Source: Pseudomonadota bacterium (GTDB taxonomy: Bacteria > Pseudomonadota > Gammaproteobacteria > Burkholderiales > Rhodocyclaceae). From it: 64,000 nt of DNA. Positions 30,552-40,365 of the stretch are shown here, in pieces. The translations under genes were made by a program, and so were the position numbers. Location of the stretch: NCBI GenBank assembly GCA_008501585.1, contig QQUN01000039.1, positions 27,822 through 91,821 of the forward strand, written 5' to 3'. Numbering within the stretch: position 1 is the stretch's first letter; every line of letters begins with the position of its first letter. The notes beneath the pieces are model-generated. The model was not told where the DNA came from. It ran no database searches and worked only from the letters and a program-made list of their open reading frames with translations.

Positions 30552-31226
30552 TCACAGCAGGCCACTTTCGGCAAATGACGTGATCTTTGCCTGGGTGACG
30601 ACGAAGTGATCGAGCACCCGAACGTCGATCAGCGCCAGCGCACTGCGCAGATCCCGCGTCAGCGCCTGGTCGGCCTGACTGGGGGTGGCGTTGCCGGAGG
30701 GGTGATTGTGCGCCAGGATCACTGCCGCGGCGTTGTGCGTGAGCGCGAATTTTACGACTTCTCGCGGATACACGCTCGTTTGGGTGAGTGTGCCGCGAAA
30801 CAGTGTCTCGGCGAGGATCAGGCGGTTCTGCGCATCGAGCAGCAAGACCATGAACACTTCATGGGGCAGGGTGCCCAGATGCAGCCGCAGCCAGCCCCGC
30901 ACCGTGTCGGGGGCGCCGAGGACATCGCCCGCGCCAAGCTCCTCGGCCAGGGCGCGGCGGGCGATCTCCATGATGGCCTGCAGCTGGGCGTACTTGGCCA
31001 GGCCCATGCCGGGGACCGCGGCGAAAGCGTCGGCGGTGGCGTGGCACAGGCCCGACAGGGTGCCGAAGTGGCCGATGAGGTCGCGTGCCAGGTCGACGGC
31101 GCTTTTGCCGCGCACACCGACGCGCAGGAAGATGGCGAGCAGCTCGGCGTCGGAGAGCGCCGCCGCGCCGCGCTGGATCAGCTTTTCCCGCGGGCGCTCG
31201 CCAACGGGCCAATCGGTGATGGCCAT
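30552..31226 (-). CDS. radC: RadC / JAB-domain protein
   Basis: The 224-residue protein has an N-terminal HhH-like region (about 1-95; [26 protein letters not shown]) and a C-terminal JAB (JAMM) domain (about 100-224) with the metal motif AHNHPSGN followed by DLRSAL. This is the chromosomal RadC family; despite the name a DNA-repair role is not firmly shown. The start is the ATG at 31226; a TTG three codons upstream is less likely. It faces coaBC with 52 bp between them, a common arrangement (radC-coaBC-dut) in proteobacteria. Confidence 0.94.
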   Translation of the reverse strand: MAITDWPVGERPREKLIQRGAAALSDAELLAIFLRVGVRGKSAVDLARDLIGHFGTLSGLCHATADAFAAVPGMGLAKYAQLQAIMEIARRALAEELGAGDVLGAPDTVRGWLRLHLGTLPHEVFMVLLLDAQNRLILAETLFRGTLTQTSVYPREVVKFALTHNAAAVILAHNHPSGNATPSQADQALTRDLRSALALIDVRVLDHFVVTQAKITSFAESGLL

Positions 31227-31278
31227 GCAGTACAATCCTCGCTCGGGCTGGAATCAGCGCACAGTATATGTGATTGTC

Positions 31279-32469
31279 ATGATTGAACTGAAGGGCAGGA
31301 AGATCATTCTTGGGGTGAGTGGCGGCGTGGCGGCCTACAAGGCGGCCGAGCTGACGCGTTTGATGGTCAAGGCCGGTGCCAGCGTGCATGTGGTGCTGAC
31401 CGAAGGGGGCGCGCACTTCGTGACGCCGGTGACCTTCCAGGCGCTCAGCGGCCACCCGGTGTGGACCGACCTGTGGGATCCGCGCATGGGCAACAACATG
31501 GCGCATATCGACCTCACCCGCGACGCCGACTGCATCATCGTGGCGCCGGCCACGGCGGATGTCATGGCCCGGCTGGCGCAGGGACGGTGCGACGACCTGC
31601 TGACCACGCTGTGCCTGGCCCGCGATTGCGAGCTGATGGTGGCGCCCGCCATGAATCGTCAGATGTGGCAGCACCCGGCCACCCAGCGCAACGTGGCACA
31701 ACTGGTGGCCGACGGGGTGACGGTGCTGGGGCCGGACGCCGGCGAGCAGGCCTGCGGCGAGGTCGGCATGGGCCGCATGCTCGAACCCGAGGTGCTGTGC
31801 GAGGCGGTCATCAGTCAGCTGGAAGCCAAGCGCCTGGCCGGGCGCAAGGTGGTGCTGACCGCCGGGCCGACCTTCGAAGCCATCGACCCGGTGCGCGGCA
31901 TCACCAACAGCAGCTCGGGCAAGATGGGCTATGCGCTGGCCCGCGCCTGCGCCCAGGCCGGCGCCGAAGTGGTGCTGGTGAGCGGGCCGGTGGCCATGCC
32001 GGTGCCCTACGGTGTCGAGCGGATCAGCGTGCAGTCGGCGCTGGCCATGCGTGACGCGGTCAGCGCGGTGATCGACGATGCCGACGTGTTCATCGGCGTG
32101 GCGGCGGTGGCCGACTACCGGCCGGCCGAGGCGGCGGAGCACAAGATCAAGAAGTCCGGCGAGGCGATGCATATCACGCTGACGCCGAACCCCGATATTC
32201 TCGCCGAGGTGGCTGCGCGGCCGAACCCGCCGTTCTGCGTCGGCTTTGCCGCCGAGAGCCGTGACCTCGATACCTACGCCGAAGGCAAGCGCAAGGCCAA
32301 ACGCCTGCCGATGGTGGTGGGCAACCTGGTCCAGGACGGCCTCGGCCAGGACGACAACGAAGTCGTCATCTACGACGCGGCCGGGCGGCATCCGGTGCCG
32401 CGTGCCGCCAAACACAATCTGGCCCGCAGCATCGTCAAGCATCTGGCCGAGCTGCTGGCCGCTCGCTGA
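31279..32469 (+). CDS. coaBC: Bifunctional phosphopantothenoylcysteine decarboxylase / synthase
   Basis: CoaBC joins cysteine to 4'-phosphopantothenate and then decarboxylates it, two steps of coenzyme A synthesis. The protein has 396 residues. The N-terminal flavin-binding CoaC part (about 1-185) shows GVSGGVAAYKAAEL, the PAMNRQMW motif and the redox cysteine in EQACGEVGMGR. The C-terminal CoaB part (about 190-396) shows TAGPTFEAIDPVRGITNSSS, AAVADYRP and KIKK. It diverges from radC and leads directly into dut (18-bp gap). Confidence 0.97.
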   Translation: MIELKGRKIILGVSGGVAAYKAAELTRLMVKAGASVHVVLTEGGAHFVTPVTFQALSGHPVWTDLWDPRMGNNMAHIDLTRDADCIIVAPATADVMARLAQGRCDDLLTTLCLARDCELMVAPAMNRQMWQHPATQRNVAQLVADGVTVLGPDAGEQACGEVGMGRMLEPEVLCEAVISQLEAKRLAGRKVVLTAGPTFEAIDPVRGITNSSSGKMGYALARACAQAGAEVVLVSGPVAMPVPYGVERISVQSALAMRDAVSAVIDDADVFIGVAAVADYRPAEAAEHKIKKSGEAMHITLTPNPDILAEVAARPNPPFCVGFAAESRDLDTYAEGKRKAKRLPMVVGNLVQDGLGQDDNEVVIYDAAGRHPVPRAAKHNLARSIVKHLAELLAAR

Positions 32470-32487
32470 GCCTACCGAGGAATTTCC

Positions 32488-32937
32488 ATGCATCCGATCG
32501 ACGTCATCCTGCTCGACGAGCGCCTGAAGACCCATCCGCCGGCCTACGCGACCGCGGGCGCCGCCGGGCTGGACTTGCGCGCATGCATCGACCTGCCGCT
32601 GGAGCTGATGCCCGGCGACACCGTGCTGGTGCCCACCGGCATGGCCATTCACCTCGACGATCCGGGCCTGGCGGCGATGATCCTGCCGCGCTCGGGGCTG
32701 GGCCACAAGCACGGCATCGTGCTCGGCAACCTGGTGGGCCTGATCGATTCGGACTACCAGGGACAGATCTTCGTATCGACCTGGAACCGCGGCAAGCACG
32801 CCTTCAAGATCGAGCCGATGGAACGGATCGCGCAGCTGGTCATCGTGCCGGTCGTGCAGGCGACCTTCAATGTGGTTGACCAGTTCGACGCGTCGGCACG
32901 CGGCGCGGGTGGCTTCGGCAGTACCGGCACGAAATGA
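32488..32937 (+). CDS. dut: Deoxyuridine 5'-triphosphate nucleotidohydrolase
   Basis: This is a trimeric dUTPase subunit of 149 residues. It makes dUMP and keeps uracil out of DNA. The five motifs are visible: [10 protein letters not shown] (1), [12 protein letters not shown] (2), [13 protein letters not shown] (3), ERIAQLVI (4) and the C-terminal [12 protein letters not shown] (5). GAGGAA precedes the ATG. Its stop overlaps the start of the NUDIX gene (ATGA). Confidence 0.97.
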   Translation: MHPIDVILLDERLKTHPPAYATAGAAGLDLRACIDLPLELMPGDTVLVPTGMAIHLDDPGLAAMILPRSGLGHKHGIVLGNLVGLIDSDYQGQIFVSTWNRGKHAFKIEPMERIAQLVIVPVVQATFNVVDQFDASARGAGGFGSTGTK

Positions 32938-33392
32938 CCGCTGCGCACGCGGGCATTCCGACCGGCGTGCATGTGATCCTGTCGCGGGACGGGGCGGTGC
33001 TGCTGATGCGCCGGGCCAATACCGGGTTCTTCGACGGCTTGTTCAGCCTGCCGGGCGGGCATGTGGAGCCCGGCGAGTCGATCCGCATGACGGCGATCCG
33101 CGAGATGGCCGAGGAGCTGGGGATTCGGCTGGCGGAGGAAGACCTCGACCTGGTCGGGGTGGTCCATCGCCTCTCCGACACCAACCGCATCGACTTTTTC
33201 CTGCGTGCCCGCCAATGGTCGGGCGAGCCGCGCTGCGCCGAGCCGGACAAATGCGACAGCCTCGCCTGGTGCGCGCCCGATGCCCTGCCGCCCAACACCG
33301 TGGCCTACATCCGCGACGCGCTCGCGTGCCCGCTGGCCGAGCCGTGGGTGAGTGAGCAGGGCTGGCCCGCGCCGGTCGTCGCGCCCGTTTAA
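32934..33392 (+). CDS. NUDIX hydrolase
   Basis: The 152-residue protein carries a complete Nudix box, [22 protein letters not shown] plus GI in order G-x5-E-x7-REMAEELGI, which binds the metal that cleaves a nucleoside diphosphate linked to another group. The substrate is not evident. Translational coupling with dut (ATGA overlap) suggests a nucleotide-pool role. Its stop overlaps by four bases with the stop of the convergent flavoprotein gene. Confidence 0.92.
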   Translation: MTAAHAGIPTGVHVILSRDGAVLLMRRANTGFFDGLFSLPGGHVEPGESIRMTAIREMAEELGIRLAEEDLDLVGVVHRLSDTNRIDFFLRARQWSGEPRCAEPDKCDSLAWCAPDALPPNTVAYIRDALACPLAEPWVSEQGWPAPVVAPV

Positions 33393-34651
33393 CCCAGCGT
33401 ATCGGCCCAGATGTTGCGCGCCCAGGCCTGTGCGGCGGTGGCTTCGGCCGGGCTGGCGACGGCGGACAGGCCGCCCGCGCCGTCTACCGGCAGGAAGGTG
33501 TGCTCGGCCGCATCGAAGCGATGTACCGAGGCCACGTGCATGGCGCTGTCGCGCCCGACATAGCTGTAGCAGGTGTTCATCACCACCGGCGCGGGGTTGG
33601 GCGGCAGGTCGGCCAGCAGGTGCAGGATCGCCGCCGCTGCCACCTTGGCCTGCTGATTGGCCATGTGCCCGGACTTGGGCATGCGCGGGGCCGACAGCGT
33701 GGCGTCGCCGATGACATGAATGCCGGGCACATCGGCTACCTCGGCGCTCAGCCAGTCGACATTCACCCAGCGACCGTTGGCCAGCCGGCTGCCGATCAGG
33801 TCGGCAACGCGGCCGGCGCGCTGCGGCGGGATGACGTTGAGCACGTCGGCCCGCAGCTCATCGAACTCCAGCACGGCCTTGCGGGTGCGTGCATCGACAG
33901 CCAGCAGCTGGTTGTTGGGGCGGTACTCGATGATGTCGCGGTAGTGCTGCGACCAGGCGGCCGTAAACAGCCCCTTCTTGGACTGGATGTCGGCGTTGGC
34001 GTCGAGCACCAGCACCTTGGCGCGCGGTTTGTGGCGGCGGCAGTAGTCGGCCACCAGGCTGGCGCGCTCGTACGGCCCCGGCGGACAGCGGAAGGGCGCC
34101 TTGGGGATGTGGATGGCGAACACGCCGCCCTCCGGCATGGCAGCGAGCTGGCGGTGCAGCAAGGCGGTTTGCTCGCCGGCCTTCCAGGCATGGGGGATGC
34201 GGTCTTCATGCCCGGCCAGGCCCTCGATGGCCTCGGGCAGGAAGTCGATGCCCGGCGACAGCAGCAGGCGGTCGTAGCTCAGGCGCTCGCCGCTGGCGAG
34301 GCGGACTTGGCGCGCGGCAGGGTCGATCGCGGTGACCGTGTCGTGCACCATGCGCACGCCGTGGGTGTCGCGCAGTCCGGCGTAGTCATGCGTGATGTGG
34401 GACATCGGCTGGGCGCCGCCGATGACCAGGTTGGACATCGGGCAGGAGATGAACTGCGCGTTGCGCTCGACCAGGGTGACGCGCACGCGGCCGTCGCTCC
34501 ACAGGCGCAGGTACTTGGCCGCGGTGGCGCCGCCAAAGCCGCCGCCGACCACGACGACATGGGCCTTGCGGGCCGATTTGCCCAGTTGCGCGCAGCCGGC
34601 CAGTGCCGCGGTGGCGCCCATGGCTGCCAGGAAATGGCGTCGATCAATCAT
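33389..34651 (-). CDS. Flavocytochrome c sulfide dehydrogenase flavoprotein (FccB/SoxF type)
   Basis: This 420-residue periplasmic flavoprotein oxidises sulfide or sulfur-carrier thiols and passes electrons to a cytochrome c. A Tat-type signal (RRHFLAAMG) leads to a pyridine-nucleotide-disulphide fold (VVVVGGGFGG). Three cysteines match the known enzyme: Cys70 in FISCPMSN, where FAD is covalently attached in the Allochromatium enzyme, and the redox pair in FRCPPGPYERA and NTCYSY. The C-terminal FCSD flavin-binding domain is present. The cytochrome gene lies just upstream, overlapping by ATGA. Confidence 0.93.
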   Translation of the reverse strand: MIDRRHFLAAMGATAALAGCAQLGKSARKAHVVVVGGGFGGATAAKYLRLWSDGRVRVTLVERNAQFISCPMSNLVIGGAQPMSHITHDYAGLRDTHGVRMVHDTVTAIDPAARQVRLASGERLSYDRLLLSPGIDFLPEAIEGLAGHEDRIPHAWKAGEQTALLHRQLAAMPEGGVFAIHIPKAPFRCPPGPYERASLVADYCRRHKPRAKVLVLDANADIQSKKGLFTAAWSQHYRDIIEYRPNNQLLAVDARTRKAVLEFDELRADVLNVIPPQRAGRVADLIGSRLANGRWVNVDWLSAEVADVPGIHVIGDATLSAPRMPKSGHMANQQAKVAAAAILHLLADLPPNPAPVVMNTCYSYVGRDSAMHVASVHRFDAAEHTFLPVDGAGGLSAVASPAEATAAQAWARNIWADTLG

Positions 34652-34971
34652 CGGATGCCTCCTGTTGCCGGGCGCTGCGCGGCAAAGTAGGCGGCGATCA
34701 GCGCGAGTTGTTCCGGGGTATAGCCTTTGGCGATCTGGTGCATGATGGTGGCCGGCTTCTCGCCACTGGTGAAGGCGGCGAGCTTGCGCAGGAGCGTGTC
34801 GCCGGGTATGCCCGCGAGGCTCTCGGTGCCGCCCGCGCTGTGTCCGTCGGTGCCGTGGCAGTTGGCGCAGGTGGCGGCCAGCAGACGGCCGGCGTCCAGT
34901 GGGGCGCCCGCATGGGCGGTCGGTGTCAGTGCCCACAGGCAGGCAAGCGTCAGTGGCGCTATCCGTTTCAA
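34648..34971 (-). CDS. Class I cytochrome c, flavocytochrome c haem subunit
   Basis: The 107-residue exported cytochrome has a signal peptide (ending TAHAG), a single haem-binding CANCH motif and a likely axial methionine in PATIMHQIAKGYTPEQL. It is a monohaem relative of FccA/SoxE and c4-type domains. The best start is a TTG at 34971: GGGAGGGAGAG lies just before it and a signal peptide follows immediately, whereas longer frames give no signal peptide. It should be the electron acceptor for the flavoprotein encoded next. It diverges from soxYZ. Confidence 0.87.
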   Translation of the reverse strand: MKRIAPLTLACLWALTPTAHAGAPLDAGRLLAATCANCHGTDGHSAGGTESLAGIPGDTLLRKLAAFTSGEKPATIMHQIAKGYTPEQLALIAAYFAAQRPATGGIR

Positions 34972-35066
34972 GTCGATCTCTCCCTCCCGGCTACAATGGC
35001 CGCCATGATACCGTCTGCGGCCGGGGTGGCGCAGCGCGGGTGGGATGGATGCGATTGGGGGGCGGT

Positions 35067-35522
35067 ATGGATCGGGCAAGGCGTGGCGTGCTCCGGCAGG
35101 GCGGCCGCATCGGGATGCTGGCATGGCTGGCGGCCGCGGGGGTGTTGCCGGCGGCGGCCACGGAGGTGTCGCCGGTCTTTGCGCTGCGGGGTGTGGACGC
35201 GGTGCTGGCGGCGCTCGGTGCCGCCGGCGCCCGGATGAGCGAGGCGGTGCAGATCGACGCGGCGGAGATCGTGGAGGATGGGTCGATGGTGTCGCTGACC
35301 GTCAGCGCCCGTCTGCCCGGCGTTCGCCAGATCGCGCTGCTGGCCGATGCCAATCCGACCACGCTGGTGGCGCTCTATGCGTTGCCGGAGGGCACTGTGC
35401 CGCGGGTGCAGACGAGGATCCGGATGGCGCAGACGAGCCATGTGATTGCCGTCGTCGAGGCGGCGGACGGTTTTTTCCTGGCGCGTCGCGAGATCAAGAT
35501 CGTTCAGGGCGGTTGCGGTTGA
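35067..35522 (+). CDS. soxY: Sulfur carrier protein SoxY
   Basis: SoxY holds sulfur intermediates on a C-terminal cysteine during thiosulfate oxidation in the periplasm. This 151-residue protein has a Tat-like signal (MDRARRGVLRQGG, hydrophobic stretch to about residue 32), a beta-sandwich domain (ISLTVSARLPGVRQIALLAD-like) and ends in GGCG, the carrier swinging arm. The preferred ATG at 35067 is preceded by a G-rich Shine-Dalgarno; an ATG six codons earlier is possible. soxZ follows by 16 bp. No soxA, B, C, D or X is in the window. Confidence 0.93.
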   Translation: MDRARRGVLRQGGRIGMLAWLAAAGVLPAAATEVSPVFALRGVDAVLAALGAAGARMSEAVQIDAAEIVEDGSMVSLTVSARLPGVRQIALLADANPTTLVALYALPEGTVPRVQTRIRMAQTSHVIAVVEAADGFFLARREIKIVQGGCG

Positions 35523-35538
35523 GCATGAGGGAGGGGGC

Positions 35539-35850
35539 ATGACGGAGCCGGTGCGGATTCGGGCGACGGTGAGCGAGGGGGTGACACAGGTGCGCTTGAT
35601 GGCGACGCACCCGATGGAGAACGGCCGCCGCCGCCTGCCGGACGGCACGCTGGTGGCGGCGCACCACATCACCGAGCTGACGGTGCTGCACGATGCGCGC
35701 GTGGTGCTGCAGGCGCGTTTCGGGCCGTCGGTGTCACGCGATCCTTACCTGGTGTTTTCGTTCGCCGGCGGGGCGCCGGGCGAGACGGTCAGCGTGTCCT
35801 GGCGCGACAACCGCGGTGGGCAGCGCAGCGACAGCGTCACGATTCGCTGA
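35539..35850 (+). CDS. soxZ: Sulfur carrier-binding protein SoxZ
   Basis: SoxZ (103 residues) pairs with SoxY in the carrier complex. Visible are VRIRATVSEGVTQVRLMATHPMENG-like opening strands and the PYLVFSFAGGAPGETVSVSW end. It has no signal peptide of its own, as usual; it is thought to be exported together with SoxY. GAGGGAGGGGG precedes the ATG. The last 14 bp overlap the 3' end of the convergent aceK gene. Confidence 0.93.
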   Translation: MTEPVRIRATVSEGVTQVRLMATHPMENGRRRLPDGTLVAAHHITELTVLHDARVVLQARFGPSVSRDPYLVFSFAGGAPGETVSVSWRDNRGGQRSDSVTIR

Positions 35851-37618
35851 GCGGCGCCGGCGGGGTTGTGTCGCTTGCCGGGCGGTGGCTGAAGCGTAGC
35901 TCGGGCGGGTAGGGGAAGAAGTCTTCCACATGGCCCTCGCGCAGGCGGGCCTGCACGCCCTGCCAGAACGGGATGTCGAGCAGGTCGCGGTGGTACTTCA
36001 GGAAGGCCTTGCGGATGCGCGGCTTGCCGAGCAGGAAGGTGGCGAACTCTTCAGGAAAGATGTCCAGCGGGCCGCCCGCGTACCAGGCTTCGCTCGACAT
36101 CTCCATTTCCGGATTGGGCGCCGGCGGAACGCGCCGGAACTTGCAGTCCGTCATGTACTCGATTTCGTCGTAGTCATAGAACACCACGCGGCCGTAGCGG
36201 GTGACGCCGAAGTTCTTCCACAGCATGTCGCCGGGAAAGATGTTGGCGGTGGCCAGTTCGCGGATGGCGTTGCCGTATTCGCGCACGGCGTGGTCGGTCT
36301 GCGCCTCGTCGGCGTGTTCCAGGTAGATGTTGAGCGGGGTCATGCGCCGCTCGATGTACAGATGGCGGATGACCACCGCGTCGCCGTCGATCTCGAAGGC
36401 CGTGGGCGCGAGCGTGCTCAGCTCGTGGAGCAGGTCGGGGTGGAAGCGCGCACGTGGCAGGGCGACGTTGGAGAACTCCAGCGTGTCGGCCATGCGCCCG
36501 ACCCGGTCGACCTGCTTGACCATCAGGTACTTCCGCTTGACGGTGGCGCGGTCCATGTTCTTGGAGCTGCCGAACACGTCCTTGATCAGCTTGAACACGT
36601 AGGGGTAGGAGGGCAGCGTGAACACCAGCATGACCAGGCCGCGGATGCCGGGCGCGATGATGAACTGGTCGTTCGAGTGGCGCAGGTGCGACACCAGGTC
36701 GCGGAAGAACATGGTCTTGCCCTGCTTGCCCAGGCCGAGCATGGTGTACAGCTCACTGCGCGGCTTGTTGGGCATGATGCTGCGCAGGAAGCCGACATAG
36801 CCCGAGGGCACCTCCATGTCGACCAGGAAGTAGGCGCGCGAGAGCGAAAACAGCAGCGAGATGCGCCAGGGCTCGAGCAGGATGGTGTCGACATACAGCA
36901 TGCCGGCCGCGTTGTGGCGCACGGCAATGGCGAAGGGGTATTCCTGGTAGCCGTTGATGGCCTTGCCGATGATGTAGGCCGTCTTGTTGCGGTAGAAGGC
37001 GGCGTACAGCACCTGGATCTGGCTGTTGACCTCCATTGCCGGCCAGTGGCGCAGGAAGTCGCGCACGGCGCGCAGGATCAGGCCGACGTCGCGGTCCAGG
37101 TCCGCGAAGGGACGCTCCCAGTCGAAGTCCTCGATGATCCGCCGGATGGTGCGGCGCAGGCCGTCGTCGCGCGGGTAGTAGCTCGAATACACCGGCGGGT
37201 AGGACTCGATGTACTCCACCGCCATGGCCGGGCGGGCGAAGATGTAGTCGTTGTTGAAGTAGGTGCGGTGCAGGATCTTGCAGCACACCGAGTTGAAGAA
37301 GGTCTCGGCCAGTTCCGGCTGCTTGTGGTTGATCAGCATGCCGATGAAGTGCAGCTTGACCTGCTGCCAGGTGGCGTCGTCGAGCGAATCGGCGTCGAAC
37401 TCGCTGTGCAGGCGCGTGACGCATTCGTTGACCCGGTCGTCGTAGAACTGCACCCGGTTGCGTACCGCATCGAGCTGGGCCTGCCAGTGGCCGGCCTCGA
37501 ACAGGCCCTTGGCCTTGTAGCTGGTCTCGCGAAAGATGCGGTAGTGCTTGTTGAAGCCTTCGATCAGCGCCCGGGCGATCGACTGGGCAACCAGGTTTTC
37601 TCCGTGAGCGGCGTCCAT
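35837..37618 (-). CDS. aceK: Isocitrate dehydrogenase kinase/phosphatase
   Basis: AceK phosphorylates and dephosphorylates NADP-isocitrate dehydrogenase and so directs isocitrate to the glyoxylate bypass or the TCA cycle. The protein has 593 residues, the normal size. An N-terminal regulatory half (about 1-310) is followed by a kinase-like half with the ATP-binding loop APGIRGLVMLVF and FKLIKDVFG, then the catalytic segment NIFPGDMLWKNFGV and FYDYDEIEYMTDC. It faces the monomeric IDH gene across 275 bp. Its usual substrate, the dimeric IDH, is encoded about 2.7 kb further on. Confidence 0.97.
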   Translation of the reverse strand: MDAAHGENLVAQSIARALIEGFNKHYRIFRETSYKAKGLFEAGHWQAQLDAVRNRVQFYDDRVNECVTRLHSEFDADSLDDATWQQVKLHFIGMLINHKQPELAETFFNSVCCKILHRTYFNNDYIFARPAMAVEYIESYPPVYSSYYPRDDGLRRTIRRIIEDFDWERPFADLDRDVGLILRAVRDFLRHWPAMEVNSQIQVLYAAFYRNKTAYIIGKAINGYQEYPFAIAVRHNAAGMLYVDTILLEPWRISLLFSLSRAYFLVDMEVPSGYVGFLRSIMPNKPRSELYTMLGLGKQGKTMFFRDLVSHLRHSNDQFIIAPGIRGLVMLVFTLPSYPYVFKLIKDVFGSSKNMDRATVKRKYLMVKQVDRVGRMADTLEFSNVALPRARFHPDLLHELSTLAPTAFEIDGDAVVIRHLYIERRMTPLNIYLEHADEAQTDHAVREYGNAIRELATANIFPGDMLWKNFGVTRYGRVVFYDYDEIEYMTDCKFRRVPPAPNPEMEMSSEAWYAGGPLDIFPEEFATFLLGKPRIRKAFLKYHRDLLDIPFWQGVQARLREGHVEDFFPYPPELRFSHRPASDTTPPAPLSES

Positions 37619-37893
37619 GGCATGTCCTTCCGGCGGCCGATTGCGCCGATCTTAGCACCGTGGCGGGCGCCTGGCGGCCTCCGGGCGTGCGGTTTCGGCG
37701 CCGCGAACAAGGCCGCCGTGGCAACCGATGGTCAGTCAACCAGAGGATTGCCAGCGAGGTGTAAGGATCCGGCATTATAATTACGCCTTCGCCTTGACTT
37801 GCCTGAATGCGAATACGGTGCGCATCGGGCAGTCTAGGCCGGTTGCAGTATCCGCATGGCCTCGCGCCACGTTATAAAACAAGGGAGAAATGC

Positions 37894-40131
37894 ATGACTA
37901 CGAAGCGTCCGACGATCATCTACACCCTCACTGACGAGGCGCCGTTGCTGGCGACACACTCCCTGTTGCCGATCATCCGGACCTTCGCGGCGCCGGGCGG
38001 GATCGACGTGACGACGAGCGACATCTCGGTGGCCGCGCGCGTGCTGGCCGAGTTCTCCGACTTCCTGCCCGACGACCAGAAGGTGACGGACAACCTCGCC
38101 GAACTGGGCCGCCTGACCCAGGACCCGGACACCAACATCATCAAGCTGCCCAACGTCAGCGCCTCGGTGTCGCAGCTGGTGGCCTGCATCAAGGAGCTGC
38201 AGGGCAAGGGCTACGCGATCCCGAGTTACCCGGAAGTGCCCAAGACCGACGAAGAAAAGGCCATCAAGGTGCGCTACGGCAAGTGCCTGGGCTCGGCGGT
38301 GAACCCGGTGCTGCGTGAAGGCAACTCGGACCGCCGCGCGCCGGCCGCGGTGAAGAACTACGCCAAGAAATTCCCGCACTCGATGGGTGAGTGGAAGCAG
38401 TGGTCGAAGACCCATGTCTCGCACATGCATAGCGGCGACTTCTACCACGGCGAGAAGTCGATGACCCTCGACAAGGCGCGCACGGTCAAGATGGAGCTGC
38501 TGACCACCAGCGGCAAGACCATCGTGCTCAAGGACAAGGTCGCGCTGCTCGACGGCGAGATCATCGACTCGATGTTCATGAGCAAGAAGGCGCTGTGCGA
38601 CTTCTACGAGCAGGAAATCGAAGACTGCCGCAAGGCCGGCATCCTGTTCTCGCTGCACGTCAAGGCGACCATGATGAAGGTCTCGCACCCGATCGTGTTC
38701 GGCCACTGCGTCAAGATCTACTACAAGGAAGCCTTCGAGAAGCACGGCAAGCTGTTCGACGAGCTGGGCATCAACGTCAATAACGGCATGGTCGACCTGT
38801 TCGAGAAGATCAAGACCCTGCCCGAGTCGGTACGCGACGAGATCATCCGCGACCTGCACGCCTGCCAGGAGCACCGCCCCGAGCTGGCCATGGTCGATTC
38901 GGCCAAGGGCATCACCAACTTCCACTCGCCCAACGACGTCATCGTCGACGCCTCCATGCCGGCCATGATCCGCGGCGGCGGCAAGATGTGGGGTTCGGAC
39001 GGCAAGCAGTATGACTGCAAGGCGGTCATGCCCGAGTCGACCTTCGCCCGCATCTACCAGGAGATGATCAACTTCTGCAAATGGCACGGCAACTTCGACC
39101 CGCGCACCATGGGCACCGTGCCGAACGTCGGCCTGATGGCACAGAAGGCCGAGGAATACGGCTCGCACGACAAGACCTTCGAGATCGCCGAAGCCGGCGT
39201 GGCCAACATCACCGACATCGAGACCGGTGAGGTGCTGCTGACCCAGAACGTCGAGCAGGGCGACATCTGGCGCATGTGCCAGGTCAAGGACGCCCCGATC
39301 CGCGACTGGGTCAAGCTGGCCGTCACCCGCGCGCGCAACTCCGGCATGCCGGCGGTGTTCTGGCTCGACCCGTACCGTCCGCACGAGGCCGAGGTCATCA
39401 AGAAGGTCAAGACCTACCTCAAGGACCACGACACCAGCGGCCTGGACATCCAGATCATGAGCCAGGTGCGCGCCATGCGCTTCACGCTCGAGCGCGTCGC
39501 CCGCGGTCTCGACACCATCTCGGTGACCGGTAACATCCTGCGTGACTACCTGACCGACCTGTTCCCGATCATGGAACTGGGCACTTCGGCCAAGATGCTC
39601 TCCATCGTCCCGCTGATGGCCGGTGGCGGCATGTACGAGACCGGTGCCGGCGGTTCGGCGCCCAAGCATGTGCAGCAGCTGGTCGAGGAAAACCACCTGC
39701 GCTGGGATTCGCTCGGCGAGTTCCTGGCGCTGGCGGTGTCGCTCGAAGACCTCGGCATCAAGGAAGGCAACGCCAAGGCCAAGCTGCTGGCCAAGACGCT
39801 GGACGCGGCCACCGGCAAGCTGCTCGACAACGACAAGTCGCCCTCGCGCAAGACCGGCGAACTCGACAACCGCGGCAGCCACTTCTACCTGGCCATGTAC
39901 TGGGCCCAGGAACTGGCCGCCCAGGACGAGGACGCCGAGCTGAAGGCGCACTTCGCGCCGTTGGCCAAGACCCTGTCGGAGAACGAGCAGAAGATTCTCG
40001 GCGAGCTCAACGCAGTCCAGGGCAAGCCGGTGGATATCGGCGGCTACTACCTGGCTGATGCGGCCAAGACCGAGGCGGTGATGCGCCCGAGCCCGACGCT
40101 GAACGCGGCGCTTGCCGCCACGCAGGGCTAA
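37894..40131 (+). CDS. NADP-dependent isocitrate dehydrogenase, monomeric type
   Basis: The 745-residue enzyme oxidises isocitrate to 2-oxoglutarate with NADP. It is of the large monomeric family (IDH-II), unrelated in length to the 414-residue dimeric enzyme encoded next. Family segments include [63 protein letters not shown] and [25 protein letters not shown] precedes the ATG; the frame upstream is unlikely to be coding. It ends in its own terminator. This form is not the classic AceK substrate. Confidence 0.97.
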   Translation: MTTKRPTIIYTLTDEAPLLATHSLLPIIRTFAAPGGIDVTTSDISVAARVLAEFSDFLPDDQKVTDNLAELGRLTQDPDTNIIKLPNVSASVSQLVACIKELQGKGYAIPSYPEVPKTDEEKAIKVRYGKCLGSAVNPVLREGNSDRRAPAAVKNYAKKFPHSMGEWKQWSKTHVSHMHSGDFYHGEKSMTLDKARTVKMELLTTSGKTIVLKDKVALLDGEIIDSMFMSKKALCDFYEQEIEDCRKAGILFSLHVKATMMKVSHPIVFGHCVKIYYKEAFEKHGKLFDELGINVNNGMVDLFEKIKTLPESVRDEIIRDLHACQEHRPELAMVDSAKGITNFHSPNDVIVDASMPAMIRGGGKMWGSDGKQYDCKAVMPESTFARIYQEMINFCKWHGNFDPRTMGTVPNVGLMAQKAEEYGSHDKTFEIAEAGVANITDIETGEVLLTQNVEQGDIWRMCQVKDAPIRDWVKLAVTRARNSGMPAVFWLDPYRPHEAEVIKKVKTYLKDHDTSGLDIQIMSQVRAMRFTLERVARGLDTISVTGNILRDYLTDLFPIMELGTSAKMLSIVPLMAGGGMYETGAGGSAPKHVQQLVEENHLRWDSLGEFLALAVSLEDLGIKEGNAKAKLLAKTLDAATGKLLDNDKSPSRKTGELDNRGSHFYLAMYWAQELAAQDEDAELKAHFAPLAKTLSENEQKILGELNAVQGKPVDIGGYYLADAAKTEAVMRPSPTLNAALAATQG

Positions 40132-40172
40132 GCTGTTGCAACCGGGCCGCAGGCCCGGACATGGTGGTGAGG

Positions 40173-40203
40173 AAAACGCCGGAGCCGGGTCTCCGGCGTT
40201 TTT
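40173..40203 (+). terminator. Rho-independent terminator of monomeric IDH
   Basis: A 12-bp perfect stem (40173-40184 with 40191-40202) has a 6-base loop and a T-run. Confidence 0.93.
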
Positions 40204-40365
40204 CATTGGTGCGTGGCGGGGTGTTTCCGGCGGCAGGAACACGTCGGTGATTTGAGCCATAATCAAAGCAGGCGCGTGCGCCGGTGCTGTCTCCGGCGTG
40301 GTGTCCGCCGCGGCCTGCGGTGTCAGGCCGATCCATTCGAACCTGTTCGCAATGAGGGAGGAGGC

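Noticed and set aside
30552..31226. radC as a sign of a prophage or integrative element
   Set aside because: Here radC faces coaBC-dut as in normal chromosomes, and no integrase, att-like repeat or phage gene is nearby.
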